A DNA stretch of 64,000 bases from Lytechinus variegatus (GCF_018143015.1 NC_054757.1:1680001-1744000); one strand, 5' to 3'; shown: positions 1-12,976, numbered from the stretch's first letter. Translations and numbers: made by a program. Notes: generated from the letters alone by a model not told the origin.

Positions 1-1049
1 AATTGAAAACACATTTTTTATCAACAAATCATACAGTTTGGTCAAGCTTTATCATAATAGTACAGGCAGAGGCTGCCATATCTATGCTGTTACACTAAGT
101 TAGATGTAAGGAGACAGGAATTTTTTTCAGTGCCAAAAGATTTGTTCATATGCTGAAAAGTATGTAGGTTCACAACAATAGAAGCCGGTATGGGCCAGTC
201 TAGCCCACACAAACTAATTGACCTGTGCTGGCATTTAAATTGAAAAAAAAAAATCATGTATATACATTATACAGCTAACAAAGACACCACAGGAAAAAGT
301 ATACCTATTCACAGCAGACTTTTCCAGCTAACACGGGCATTGCTCAACAAATGTGATTTCCCTACTGAATTTGAATGATTTATGAATATTTCATGCATAT
401 GAATGTGCTTAGACTGATGTGTAATATGAAAAACATCTGCATGAGAAATACCTGTTTGTATAGCTAATAAGCTCCGGTAATTCAGTGCATAGAATCAGCA
501 TAAACCATGGTTCTAAAGTTACTTTTACTGACCATTATGGGTCACAGTTTGATCTTTGATGGTAGAGAGAAAATACAATGTACTATTGTGCAAGTACAAT
601 GTAGATTGGTGAATTTTTTTTTAACCTTTGCTCACAGTAACAAGATGACACCCCAAGTCAAATTACTATCGAAAAGAAATAGAATCAACGGATATCTCTG
701 TAATACCCCTGAAATAGAATTTAGAATATATCTTTCAGTTGTCTTGTCCTGCCTATCACATTATCATGACATTGCCACACTTATTAATATTTACAAATGC
801 ATACAAATCAAGACTACAACTGAGGATGAATGACATAGTTGGACTTGGGAAAAGCAAAATAACTGTCGAGAAAAATATAAACAGAGCTAGTCAATCTAAT
901 TAGCTTGATCAGGGATTTTTCTTTTCAACATTTCATACAACACTAACTGATGCTTCAAACAAACTAATGGTTCCAGCAGTGATAAAAGACAAGTGAAACT
1001 TTCAGTAATAAAGGAAATAGTATTCTAAACACAGTCGATTCTATTCCTT
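1..1049. other. Sequence downstream of the THAP-DDE gene
   Basis: This AT-rich stretch lies 3' of the minus-strand gene that stops at 1050 and probably holds its 3' UTR. I see no canonical AATAAA on the minus strand close to the stop and no second gene. Short open frames here have no recognisable protein content. Confidence 0.4.
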
Positions 1050-4000
1050 CTATTCCATGGCAAATCGATGATGTGCTAGTGCCTTCTGAATAGCCTCCTC
1101 CCTGTCTGGCCTCTCATATTTCGATGACAGTGGCGGTTTGTTTTGCAGCTCTTCCATTTCAGAGCGGAGTTTCTGCTTTCCAGAAACGAGTCGTACTGTC
1201 TCCACCATCAAAGCATTCACATACTCTATATTGGGAATGAAAATTGTAGAACAGTTTTCTGGTTAGATGACAATACTGATAAAGTGGTGACAATGTCTTA
1301 TTTGCATTTATTTATATGGCTCTAGGTAAAGATATTCCTTCTGTGATACTAGACTATGCATAGTGCCATGTTTAATTACCTTCAGACTTTGAAACACTGT
1401 GGGATGTGCATATGAAATGCAGTGTTAGACAAAACAAAAGATGTGTAGTAATTCACAAAAAAAAAAAATTACACAGATTGATACAATTAAATACTTCCAT
1501 AAAATCTTTTGAACAGTATTTCCTACATGAGACATAACTACTTTGATTCATTAGTCATTAATAAATAAACATACCAAAAGTACATGCAGTTAGCACCTTG
1601 CTGACAGTTTGACGACCTTCTTTGGCTTTCTGATAGGTGACACGGTAGATTGGTGACCCATCAGACTTTGTTGCTTGAGAGCGGTCTGAATTCTCGTTCC
1701 AGTGCAGAGCTGCAAGATACAGTCTGTAAAAAAAATAAAATAAACAGAAGTCTTTATAGAGAAATATTTTTGAAACAGTATCAAATAAACAGTGTCTCCT
1801 GATTCCTTATTTGTATGAATATTTTCTTGAATTCATTTTTAACATGTTTAAAAAAAATCAATCTTGAGGAGCATTTATGTATTCTACAGGAAAAAATAAA
1901 AAGAGAATGGGAGAAAAATAGAAAAAAAATAAAAGCAAAGAATAAAAGGACTCTGGTATTTGAAGTAGGTTTAGGATCTGGTGACAGCTGAAGGAATATT
2001 ATCTCACCTGCATTTCATCCCAGCATAAGAGTATGCCAGCATCTTTGGACACCAGTACAGGAGGACGCTATGGAAGGATTCCACCGAACTGGTTTGTGCG
2101 AGAGGTGACATTTTCTTCATGTCATTCAGCAGGCGAGTTTTCAGCAGCTCTTCAGACAACTTCTCATAGACTTTTGTTCCTACATGACATAACAATTGAG
2201 TAATAAAACATTTATGACATTTGGAGGAGAATTCATAACATAAATACTCTAAATTATTAGGTACAAGTGAATCTCCCTAATTTAATGACCTTGATCCACA
2301 AAAATCTGTTAGACTTAGAACACTGAAAAAATAACCTTGGATACGATGTTGACATCACTGTAACAAAATTATATCTCACTTCCAAATTTCAATGATTTGC
2401 TCCAAATTTAATACTGGTAACTTTGTGAGATGTATAAGTTTCAACCCCTTCTCCCACCCCATACTGAAGCTTCACTTACCTTCTCTCATCCATTCACGTG
2501 GAGGGTATTCATCATCATGGCCGCACTTAGGATACACGCCTTCATGAACATGCACATCTCTCATGTGGTTGAAGACAGACTTGTATTTCGATACCATCAT
2601 ATTCCCATCCCCATCCGGAGTAGATGCAGCAGACCAGTATATGTGGGTGATCATCGACTGCTTCCACATGTGAGCTACCTCGCAATTCTTCAGCTTTGAT
2701 ACAGCTGTGATTTTCTTCCTCACTCCTGTAAATTAATGCATTTATAGTGGTCATTATTCTAAAATATCAATCTGTAACTTCAAAAATTTTCACTATTGAG
2801 TAAACACAACATTTTCTGATTTAAACATGTGCTTTCTTATATGCATCATATAATGGTCCAATCAGAGAAATGCTTCAATTTCAAACTCATGCATTACAAT
2901 CCTATTTCTTTAGTAGATCCAGCAATGCTGTGATAAAGCTGGGATAATAGTTACAGTTACAGCTTAGACATATCAGCACTGTATAAATGTTGCATACTGT
3001 TATCATTACCACTGTCATTATTATCATATACACATATAATCCTTGTGAAAAACTTTTTTATCAATAATTGGCATGGATGTCAACAACTTACCTTTTGCGA
3101 TATGCCAAACATCATAACGGTGATCAATCTCTGGGTATGTCTCCCGTAACCACTTAGCCACCGAGGCATGTCGATCTGTGATGAGGGTTCCTACCTCCAC
3201 TCCCATTCCATAAAGCTTCGCCAATCCCCTCGCCAAACCTTCTTTCTCCATGGCGTTTGAACTTGTCACCTCATTGCTCTAAAAATATTGGAAAAACAAA
3301 CTTTGGTCAATTCAATTTCAAGTTTTTCTTTTACTGGCTGATGAATATTTCATTTGATTGAACAAAAAAATATATAGTTTATTTTGACATGAAGTAATTA
3401 CAATTACAACAAATGTTTTCTTGACATTAAGAGGCATTACTGAATATAGATTACATTTAAGCATCCAATTTCTAGCAAAATAACCCCATATACAATACAT
3501 TGAATATGCTCATTTGCCCTCTCTGCGTGAATTAGAGATTATCCCTGGGTAAGCTTTAATACATGAGTACCGGTATTGTAACACTAATACATATATAAAC
3601 TTCTTGTTATTGGCATATTACCTGCACAAGCTCCACATCAACGATCTTCTTTGTTTTCATGTCCATAAGGGCATAGCTGCCATATTTGGCAGAATGGCCT
3701 GGTGAGTCAGCACGGCCGTCTCCTCCCAAGATCAGTTTTTCCCCTCTTGACTCTCTGAGGAGAGACCTTTGCTCTCGTTCATACACCCTAATGATGGCTG
3801 GCTGTAAGTACGTAGATTGATATTCCAGGAAGGTGTTGTTTGTGACTGCCTTCAAATTCATATGCTGGAATACTCGCAATACTTTGGTTGGACTGGCTCC
3901 ACCGTACAAAATGGCTGCAGACAACAGCAAATTTCCAGCAGAAACATTCCCAACTCTTGGTTGACTGTGCCACTCCTTAATCCTACAGCACTTCAGACAT

Positions 4001-7000
4001 GTTTGCCTGATCTTAATCTGTGAGCCAAAAGATCTAGGGCATATCTTCTCAACCTGCACATCACTAGAAAGACAACTGAAGCAACTGTTGAACAAGGCAA
4101 ACAGGTTGGATTCAAATACTATGTACTTTTCTTCTTTCAGTACATCATCTGATTTGGTCCTGCAAAGAAAAGAAAAAAAGTGAAGATACTGTACTAGTGC
4201 CTACATCATGTAGATGGAACTTGACTGTACATAGGTTTTATCTTGTCATGATAAAAAAATATGTTATAAATTATATATAATGTGAAATACTGAATTCTCA
4301 CAAAATCTGAGCATGTCACTCCCACACGAACAAAGTCCAAAATTGATTTGTATAGGGGTCCATTGCAGGAAAGTCACTATTACAGGAAATTCTTTGAAAT
4401 TATTGATTCTGATTGGCTTTTTAGCATTATAAATATAAAATATTGGATGGCAGTGTTACTATAATAGTAACTTTTGGCTAACAGGTCCTATCTACATGCA
4501 TGAAGTGATACTGAGAAAACAAAAGAATCTATGACCCACAACATTTTAACTGGTGAACTCCAAATCTTGTCATACACTTATCGCACACCTTTATGCATAC
4601 ATAAACACAATTGAAACTTTTATGTCTGACATTTTTCTATTTACAGACAGAAAAAATGAAAGACAGTCAAACAAGCCAAAAATGGGCTGCAACCAACAGT
4701 GTTGGATGGAAGAAATGGATGTACATGCCAACTCAATTGCATTGACATTAAACTTTTTTCAGGTGTCAAGAATTCACTTTCAAAATTCTAATTACACTAG
4801 GTATTTCTAGTATTAAACAGAGTAGACAGTTACAATAACTGCTAATGGAAGGGACATCTTTCTTCAATTTAACATAATTTAGAATTCCAGTTATAAAGCT
4901 GCTTACACTTTGTATGTTTCCTCATCTGATGAGCTTCTATTTCTTTTGGATGTGCCTGGCTTGTAGGTTGGATCTTTCTTCTCATCCGAATCTGAACCTA
5001 TCTCAAAGTCTGGATCCTCATCAGGTTCTTCATCCAGCATATCCTTGTCCTGTGTATTAGTTGTCTCAGTTTGAGTACCAGCATCTGAAATCTGAAGGCC
5101 TACTGGATGCTGACTATGTGTCTTCTGTGTCATGTTTACTTGAGTTCCTGAAGAAGACATAAACCATCAAATTATTATCAAATATTACAAGCTAAAAAGA
5201 AACATCTATGGAGATCCATGTATAGGAATATGCTGGCCTCATGGTATATGAATAAGGACATTATTACGATTCAGGTTTTTTGTCAAAAGTAGTACTACTA
5301 TTATTATTATTCCAGTGGTTATTTATATTACATTTATTGGTAGTTCAAACTCAACGGATCACAAAAAATTATATTCATTAATCTGAATATCTAACAAACT
5401 CAGAGGCACAATCGACTTATATCTATTATTACCACTCTTTCTGGACATTGAAAGAACCTACATATTACAAATAAAATGATACATTCATGTTATACCTAAA
5501 CTATAATAAAGACAGAATAAAAAAATGCTGTAATTTATTGTTCTTTTGAATATGATACCGATACGGGTAAGTTAATATTATTACCTTTTGACATGGTCTT
5601 CGGCTTTACATGAACTTTGCAGGAACGTTTCTGTACACGAATTCCAACTTTGCGATCAGCAGTCTATTGAAATGAAAAAAATTTCATGGAAATTAATCAT
5701 GAGTTGCAAAAAAATTGTTCTGCTTGATTTCACCAATGCTAGTACTGGTAATCAAAAGTTATTACATAAGCTTGGTTTTAAAACATTTGTGTCTGTATTT
5801 CTTGTAATATAAAAATAAATCATTTGATTCAGCTAGGGTAGCCATTTTCAGCTCTGAAGAGCTGTTCTCCCAGCGAGCCCTGAATAAGTACTCTCCTAAT
5901 ACATGTATGCTAAGCACTTGACAAGAATGAAGCAAGTATCCAGTATTTTTCAAGTCATTGGTATAGTCAATCAGCTATGACAAAACCCACAGTATCCTCT
6001 TCATGAGGCAGGTGTTCTATCACTGAGTACCAATTTCTCATATAACAGTATTAAGATAAAACTGTAATCAAAGGAATTGTATGCTGTACATATATGTACA
6101 TGTGAAGACCTCGGTTCTTGTAAAGTGGGCAATCTTTACAAATCTGAACTTGACCTTCATATGATATGCAATGATAACCTGTACAATACTTACTCTGACG
6201 CCACACTGTTCTCCTTTTGAGCGATCAAGAATGTCTTGGGCTTGTTCTTCCTCTGCTTGTCTGGCATATTCAATGAACAGTGCATCAGCTTCCTGAAGCA
6301 GACACAAGAAAAAAATGTTAATTTTTAAATTTTCATTTCCATAATGAAAAAACGGAGGTGCCAAAAAAATAATTTAAAAAATGTACATGTAGTTTATATT
6401 TATTCTATACAATTCATGAAGTTTATTGTGGCTGATCTAATTAAGAGTGGTGAAAACTAAATGAACAGGAGAAAACTCTAAACATCCAGACATACGATCT
6501 CAATTGTCTGATCCCGTCAATCTTCCTTATTAAACATTTGTACATACATGCAGGTACCGGTACATCATGGATCAATAATGACACCATTCAAATGGCCAAA
6601 GAGCAGTAAAAATCTGCCACACCGTTGAATTTGGTCTGAATTCCTGTAAAAATAATTTTGTCATAGCCATTTTCAGGAAGATACATGTACATGTTTACAT
6701 ACACATATTTCCTTCATATTTTGGATTATTGTATCAGAGTAAGGGGAAAAGGATGTTACCTACAGGTCTGTCAGACAAGTAAAAAATAGATGAATTCGCA
6801 TGTACTTGCTGACCACATGAGCATGTCCAAGTAAGCACAATTGTAAATGAATATATGTAATTTTTTTTAGTTTCAAGATGGCATCTACATACGTGTTGTT
6901 CTGTAAATCAAAAGTCTTAAAAATCAGTCTTACTCTTTTTCTGATGTATATGGATTCCTTGCGGCTTCGCTTTGGCTTATCAGGACCAAGGGCCAAGAGA

Positions 7001-7557
7001 GACGCACTTTGGAAATCACTTGAAGGTGGTGCATTAATGGCAGGTGTAGGTGGTACTGAACAGCTGGCACTGGCGACCTCAGAGCATGGACTATCCGCTG
7101 TTGATGTGCCTGAAGGTGGTATTGATCCCAAAGACAGAAGTGAAGATGGTGAAGGCAAGAACCAGTCGGATGGGAATGGCTGTACAGCAATATCCAAAGA
7201 AGGAGAAGAACCAGCCTTTAACGATGGTGGTCGTGTCCTTAGTCTTCTCCTATACATTTCTACTTGTGTTGGCTCGTAGTCTTCAAGCAGGAAGTGGCCA
7301 CTACATACAAATATTTTTGCATATTGTTTTGCATCTTTATAGTCAAATTTTCTTTTTCTCCCAATGAAAGCAATCCACTGTTTCTGAATGCTATCAAATC
7401 GTTCTTGCCCTAGTGGCATCTTTCCTGGCATTTGGTGCATAGCGAAACCCTGATATATGGTATTCCCGCATCCATATACGATGCACCGGCTACCAGTTTT
7501 CCTCTTCTTTTTGCCTTCTTTAGGTTTGCCGTGGTTGCCATTTTCTGATGATTCCAT
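1050..7557 (-). CDS. THAP zinc-finger / DDE transposase-like protein, ten coding exons (Kolobok-type)
   Basis: Ten minus-strand exons join with consistent phases and good splice sites: 7557-6934, 6292-6194, 5663-5585, 5147-4907, 4159-3622, 3278-3092, 2725-2480, 2179-2008, 1723-1575 and 1225-1050. Together they give 2511 nt, 836 residues plus stop. The start is the ATG at 7557; the in-frame codon six bases upstream is TTG. Residues 25-88 form a C2CH THAP finger (C25, C30, C85, H88, with W61 and F89), a DNA-binding module. An acidic Ser-rich linker (about 268-347) leads to a transposase core with GGDGRADSPG (D495/D499), LITDRH (D562) and SSVESFHS (E705). The DSPG-SAKY and DVWHIAKG patterns match what I recall of Kolobok transposases (TTAA targets); the P-element family also has THAP but a different core. 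I saw no stop or frameshift, so it may be a recently active transposon or a domesticated gene. The C-terminal exon (about 779-836) is charged and unassigned. Confidence 0.85.
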
Positions 7558-8949
7558 CTCCAAAGCACACCTACATGAATGACAAAAATAAAGGGGGGGT
7601 AAAAGTCTACAGGGCTACACATAATTCACAAGATGCGGGGGATGTATTCCATGAAGAAAAACAAACCCTGAAAAGCCAAAAAGGTCATTGTCAATTAAAA
7701 TTTAACCATCACAGTCCTGTTTAACTCACAAAAATGTAAGAGAACAAAGAAGTTTAGTTTAAGCTGAGGGTACACTACAGTGTATGTACTGTGTACATAC
7801 ATTGTACAATTACATGTAGCTACATGTAGTCTGCTAATGTTACAGCACATGAACAATAACTTATAGTTTGACTGAAATCAATTTTACAAAATGATAAAAT
7901 TCCAAATGTAGAAATGTAAATTGAATAGTAAAGAGAAGTACTGGGAAACCATCCCAAACCCCCTTCTTTTTTAGCATCTTGCAACTCCTGTAGAAATTAT
8001 AGCAGCACAATTTTCTACTGCACCAAGCTTTTAAAACCAGTTTACATATACATGCACATACATGTAGGACACTTTTTATGACCAAGTTAATGAAGTTTAA
8101 GTTACATGTATATAGGCTGACTGTATTAAAGGCATTACTCTGTTTTTGGTTCAAGTGGAAATACATGTACCCTAAGATTTAGAATGCGCCTTTTCATACT
8201 TTCCAAAACTATTACTTTTATAGTTACAATTAACTCATCTATTTGTAATGCTTGTGTTGGATTTGTAAACTATAGGCCTAATCTATATTTCAAATTCAAT
8301 TAGCTATTTTGTTACCGCAGATTTTTGGGTTTTATTCATCATCTCAAGTTAGCACAAAACCAATTATTTTCATTGATTAAAAATAATCACAGCAAAATGA
8401 AAATGAAATACAAATAAATAAATGAATTTGCACGTTTAGTACCATCTTAGTTTTGCACCACATTTTTTTTTGCTGAAATTCATACACGTTTTCCTTACCA
8501 TACATAATTTTTAAAAAATTGTCACGTAATGTGAAATCATGAGGGGTCACAGAGATTGCCGCACATTTCGATATTTCAAGTTTGGATGAAATAAAACTGG
8601 AAGGGGGGGGGGGGTTGAAGGAAGAGGGAGAAAATGTGAGAAAATAAAAGAAAGCATACTAACTGTAGGCTATATATATAAAAAAAATTTGGGCCTAGCT
8701 AGATTACCAAGAAGTTAGACTGACATCCATTTTGGGGTTGTCTCGCTGTGCTAGATGACCTGAAATTGATGACAGCCCCCATATAAAAAATAACTTGGCA
8801 CAAAGAAGATCATGTATGTCTGAAGGTGTCTTTCCAAGGACTAATTCTTTGTATCGCCCAAATCAGCTTTGTGAAACAGTTAAGCGATATCTCGTTCTTA
8901 CGTAGAGTGGTTCAACCAAAGACCATTTCATGAAACAGGACCCAGGGCC

Positions 8950-9939
8950 CAGGGGCCCAATTCTCAACACGTGGACAAGTTAATATCTTTATCCACCAAC
9001 CACAGAAATGGTTCCAAGCTTACTAAACCTGTTTCTCAAAGGCTTCCTAACTAGAATACCTTGATATTGATACTATCGGTAAAAAGCGCAGCTGAGACGT
9101 AGCCTTCATCACAAAATAGCATAATTTTCATCAAAAAGAAAAATTATAACAAAATTGCAAATATTGTGATGAATTGAGAAATACATCTTTTCAAAATAAT
9201 AGCACAGGTAAATTATGCATCGTACACATCAGGCCATCAAGACTGGAGCAAACAATTGCTGAGAAAATTGAATCATGAATAATTAATTTCATGACTAAAA
9301 AATCACTTATGGACGTTGTTGTTCAATTTTAATAATTTACGAAAGTAAACCATAATGGTTTTCTTTGTAAAATGATTATAATTATAAGGTATTTTATGAT
9401 TTCAAACATCATCAAAATATAGTTTAGCACAAACTTTTTAAACATTTGATGCCAAAATATATGATTTGACGAATTCCATGCATAAATTAGAGGGGTCTAA
9501 AAACGACGAATATGAGTTCAATTAAGGATGGCCTGACGTGGTACAATTTTTTATTGAATAAATTATTTTACTCTCTCAAAATGAATGATTTTGTGGTGTT
9601 TTACCAACAGTTTTAATAATTTCTTTGCATTACAATTATCATTGAATGTATTATCCCACTTGTTTCGTGATGTAATTTCAACCGCTATTATTGATTACGT
9701 AAGATTATAGTTTTCAAATTTCTAGGCAACTTTGCACGTCATTGTCTACCCACGCGATGCCACTATGTCACTAAGAAAGAAGTTGTGACAGGTTCGGAGT
9801 TGTCATAAATATTTAGTGAGGTTGTTGTACCCGAACTTGGCAAAGAGGGCTTCATGAAATGGTTAGCGGACAAGTAGCTCACTATCTCCGATTTAGTCAA
9901 GGATTTAGACTTATGACGGTGTTGAGAAACGGGCCCCTG
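8950..9939. mobile_element. Non-autonomous DNA element with CAGGGGCCC terminal inverted repeats
   Basis: The left end CAGGGGCCCAATTCTCAACA (8950) matches the reverse complement of the right end, CAGGGGCCCGTTTCTCAAC (ending at 9939), over about 20 bp with two differences. The 990-bp body has no transposase frame. No clear target-site duplication was found, so the superfamily is open. A second inverted pair lies inside, at 9222-9544. Confidence 0.6.
9222..9544. mobile_element. Nested inverted-repeat element (about 323 bp)
   Basis: GTACACATCAGGCCATC at 9222 is matched in reverse complement by GTACCACGTCAGGCCATC ending at 9544. The pair sits inside the CAGGGGCCC element, off-centre, which suggests either a later insertion or a subterminal repeat. 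There is no coding content. Confidence 0.45.
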
Positions 9940-10385
9940 GTTACTACAATGAGTGCATTTATCTTCAGCACTCAGTCTCTGGAAGAATAAAAACCACTCT
10001 TATTTCGGTCAGAAATCAGGATACATCCCCCTGAAATTTTGTCAAGCTTCGTGGATGCGTGGCATTCTCTTCACAAGAATGCTAAATCAGAAACTGTAAT
10101 TTAAAAATTCCTCTGGAACGGCAGATTTTTCACTCTAACCAAGCCATGACCCATGGACATGCTAGTCGGTTTAAATTACGTTAGAAATCTAAAAATCTGC
10201 TGATTAAAAATAGAGTCTAAATCTAGCAAAGCGTGTCTAATAAAGTTAATTCTTAGTTCATTCGACAACATGGACCCCATGGAGCTCCGGCCCGTTTCGC
10301 GAGGATACTCCTAAAATGGAAAAATGGGGTCGCAATAGCAATAGCATCCCAAATGAAAGGGGAAAATATAAATTACATGGATGAA

Positions 10386-10610
10386 GGTCTATTGCGACAC
10401 AGAATCAATCCTGACATCAAGGTACAAACTGGACCATCAAAAAAAAGTTCTGTATCACTCGTTCTCCTTCTTAATTCAAAATTGAAAACAAAATGGACTG
10501 CGACATGGACTCATTGGATTTGGAGGTCTAACTTTTCCTATTTTTGAGGGTCCAGTTTGTCATGTTCGTGCCTCGATGACAGGATTTTGTGTCACGACTC
10601 ACGATAGACC
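10386..10610. repeat. Inverted repeat with about 55-bp diverged arms
   Basis: The stretch from about 10386 to 10437 (starting GGTCTATTGCGACACA) is matched, with mismatches, by the reverse complement of 10550-10610 (starting GGTCTATCGTGAGTC); both arms end in AACTGGACC. The loop is about 110 bp. It may be the foldback core of a small element. No coding sequence is seen. Confidence 0.5.
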
Positions 10611-10622
10611 TTCCACCTACAG

Positions 10623-10657
10623 GTATGTTCGTTGGGGTCAGACCCCAACGAACATAC
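10623..10657. repeat. Perfect 17-bp-arm palindrome
   Basis: The arms 10623-10639 (GTATGTTCGTTGGGGTC) and 10641-10657 are exact reverse complements around a single central A. It directly follows the larger inverted repeat and could form a hairpin or cruciform. Confidence 0.8.
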
Positions 10658-10856
10658 TGTACTCTGTAGTAGTTGTAGACAGTCTGACAGTGTTTAAAAC
10701 TTAATTTCAATGCCTGCTTGCTAATAAAAAATAATCAATGCATGATTCAAAAATTATTTTAGATCTAGAGTCAATAAAATCTTACAATCTAGATCTGTAT
10801 CAGTCACCTGACCTGAATGCATCGTCAGAACAAGTACAAATTCCAAACATGCTTAC

Positions 10857-11215
10857 CTTGTAATCAAACAGCGTAGCGTGCAGCATCGGCTCCCCCGCAG
10901 TACCCCGGCAGCCAGCAGCGCATAGCCCGCTACAGCTTGGGGTTTTTCAACATACACCACTGGAATCTGTACTGTAGTGAACTTGTGAAGCAACACAACG
11001 AAGACTTCCAAATCCAGAGGTCAAAATCACACTTTACAAGTTGACAATTCAATTAAAAAGTGTGCAGTAACACAATTAGTGTTCAAAAACAGGAATCCGA
11101 CGTCACATTACACGAAAAATGGTAAATTTGGACAATAAATACAGATCCAGCAAAAGGCAGCAAACTAGGGGAATCAATGCAGTATGGAGAGAGAGATGAA
11201 GAGCGGTTGATTGTG
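10857..11215 (-). other. Putative noncoding first exon of the THAP-DDE gene
   Basis: On the minus strand a perfect donor (AAG then GTAAGC) ends at 10857. Upstream of it is a locally GC-richer stretch around 10870-10945, unlike the AT-rich surroundings. A 5' UTR exon here would connect to the acceptor at 7570. The 5' boundary is a guess tied to the CRE-like site at 11216. Confidence 0.35.
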
Positions 11216-11223
11216 TGACGTCA
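11216..11223. promoter_or_regulatory. CRE/ATF palindrome TGACGTCA
   Basis: A full TGACGTCA site lies just upstream of the putative first exon of the minus-strand THAP-DDE gene, followed by a TATAAT-like run near 11285. CREB/ATF proteins bind this palindrome in animal promoters. Its use here is inferred from position only. Confidence 0.3.
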
Positions 11224-11913
11224 TTATTGTCGACCGTTTTCGACTGCGAAATATCGTTCGTCTGGGGGGCTGAGAAGGGCCTTTTATAATTACATTTCTT
11301 GCATTTCCCCGATATCTATAAAACTTTTTAGTGACGTATTTGTGTTAATGAAGACAAGACCTTTCCATCCATATATCATTCGCCCATAATTATCACTTTC
11401 GTGATTTTTCTTCGTATGTCTCCTTTAATGGGGTAACTTGAACACATCGGTAAAATTATCAGTGAAAACAAACATAATTTACCTCTATATCATTAACATT
11501 AATTTTACCTCTACTAAATCATTAACATCCATTAAAGTATAGCAGACCTTAATACTATACTTACCAACTCGATATGCCCTGATGTTCCCGATTGTTTTAT
11601 TTTATTTTGGTTGGGCTCCTGTCACACGGTATTTACTCTTTGCTTCACCAGCAAGCACCTTTAATGCTCCTTCTGTAGCTAGTAACAACCTTGCCTTCTC
11701 TTCCTCTCCGGAATATGCCCTTTGACTGTTTCAGAATAAAAGTCGACTTTAATTATGTGATCTATAATTGTATTATGGCATCTCCGTAACCTTCACAGCA
11801 CATTGAATATTTTCCCTGCCCACCAAGTATGTTTGCCCCTCTTCCATGCTCCATTAAAGTATAGCAGACCTTCATACTATACTTACCAACTCAATATGCC
11901 CCGATTGTTTGTT

Positions 11914-12117
11914 TTATTTTGGTTGGGCTCCTGTCACACGGTATTTACTCCTTGCTTCACCAGCAAGCACCTTTAATGCTACTTCTGTAGCTAGTAACAA
12001 CCTTGCCTTCTCTGCCTCCTCTCCGGTCGACAGGGTTTTATGCAGGCCTGACACACTTCTTGTTTCATGCTCCTCCTCCTCCGCTTCACTTTCTATGCCA
12101 AATACTTCCTCCCCCAC
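11914..12117 (-). pseudogene. Short conserved open stretch of the array unit (also 13673-13876)
   Basis: A 67-codon minus-strand frame with an acidic segment (GIESEAEEEEHETRSVSG) is kept open in copies A and B and partly in C. It lies downstream of the transposase exons. I do not recognise it; it could be a C-terminal exon of the original element or chance conservation by recent duplication. Confidence 0.25.
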
Positions 12118-12360
12118 ATCTATTCATTGCAGGGTCTTGGCAATAGCTCTGCAAATAGAATGTCTGTTGTTGGCATCTTCTTCCCTTTCAAGATGTGCAC
12201 AGTTGCAGGTAAATGCTTTGCTATCAGATACAAAGATTCGCTCCGTGTCCATATTGTTAACCACATTTACTGCAGAAATTATATATTTGTATTCAACCAA
12301 TTTAGTGTCTGTTGTTGAAATCTTCCTCCCTTTCAAGAAGTGCAAGTAGCACATGTTTTA

Positions 12361-12976
12361 TCAGGATCGATATCCACATATATGGACTCTTGTCCCCTGC
12401 CTCTCGCTTGTCCATAAACTCGACATGGACAATATCCTTACTTTCCTCCTCCAATAGTGTGTACGTGCAGTACTGTGCACTAAATCCTGGCGAGTCGTTC
12501 CTCGTATCACCTACATAAAAGAGAAAAGAAAAAAGTTTTCAATGAAGATGACTGCAGAAAATTGTATTGTTGAGATCTCAGCTGTAAAAAGAGAAAGGAA
12601 AAATAATAAAACTTTGATTTTCCTTCCAAGTGCACAGTTTCTTCCTCTTCACAACAAACGTAATACTCAATAATAATGAGTCAATATTCAAATAAATGTT
12701 TACTCACCACACACCACAACATGTTTCTCCTTGAGTTCATTGCCCTTCTCGCTTAAATAGTTGTTGAAGGTGTCCTCCACCTCTGGGCAAATGTAGTGGC
12801 TCTGCATCGAGTGGAAAAGCCTGCTGGAGATAGGATGCAGGCCCATCACCTCCAACATGTGCCAGACCTTTAGGAAATTGTTGCCCGATACAAATATGGA
12901 GGTGGCTAACTTTACATCCCCTACATGGGTTCTGTTAATTGTTTCCTGGATGCAAAATCTATCATTGTGACCATTG
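12361..12976 (-). pseudogene. Kolobok-like transposase exons, array copy A
   Basis: Exon 12976-12708 starts after an acceptor (CTTGCAG) and ends at a GTGAGT donor. It encodes NGHNDRFCIQ, then GDVKLATSIFVSGNNFLKVW. Exon 12510 downward follows a TATGTAG acceptor in matching phase and encodes GDTRNDSPGFSAQYCTYTLL and HVEFMDKREAGDKSP. The DSPG-SAQY motif carries the first catalytic Asp of this DDE family. Similarity stops after KSP near 12375, and what follows is not transposase. No THAP finger, second Asp or Glu region lies nearby, so this is a fragment. Confidence 0.7.

Larger units (their letters stand above)
7571..10856 (-). other. Probable 5' UTR intron of the THAP-DDE gene
   Basis: A minus-strand acceptor (TTCATGTAG) precedes base 7570, leaving a 13-nt leader before the ATG. 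A strong donor (CAAG then GTAAGC) ends at 10857. The 3.3 kb between them has no convincing coding sequence. It holds the inverted-repeat elements listed separately at 8950-9939 and 10386-10657, and a G-run near 8605. The intron is inferred from splice signals only. Confidence 0.45.

Noticed and set aside
6878-7367. Plus-strand frames of 133 and 105 codons
   Set aside because: They are antisense shadows of the THAP exon, whose splice sites and domain content are clear.
1050-7557. P-element/THAP9 assignment for the THAP-DDE gene
   Set aside because: The GGDGRADSPG and DVWHIAKG core fits Kolobok better; the P-element GTP-binding and core motifs are not seen.
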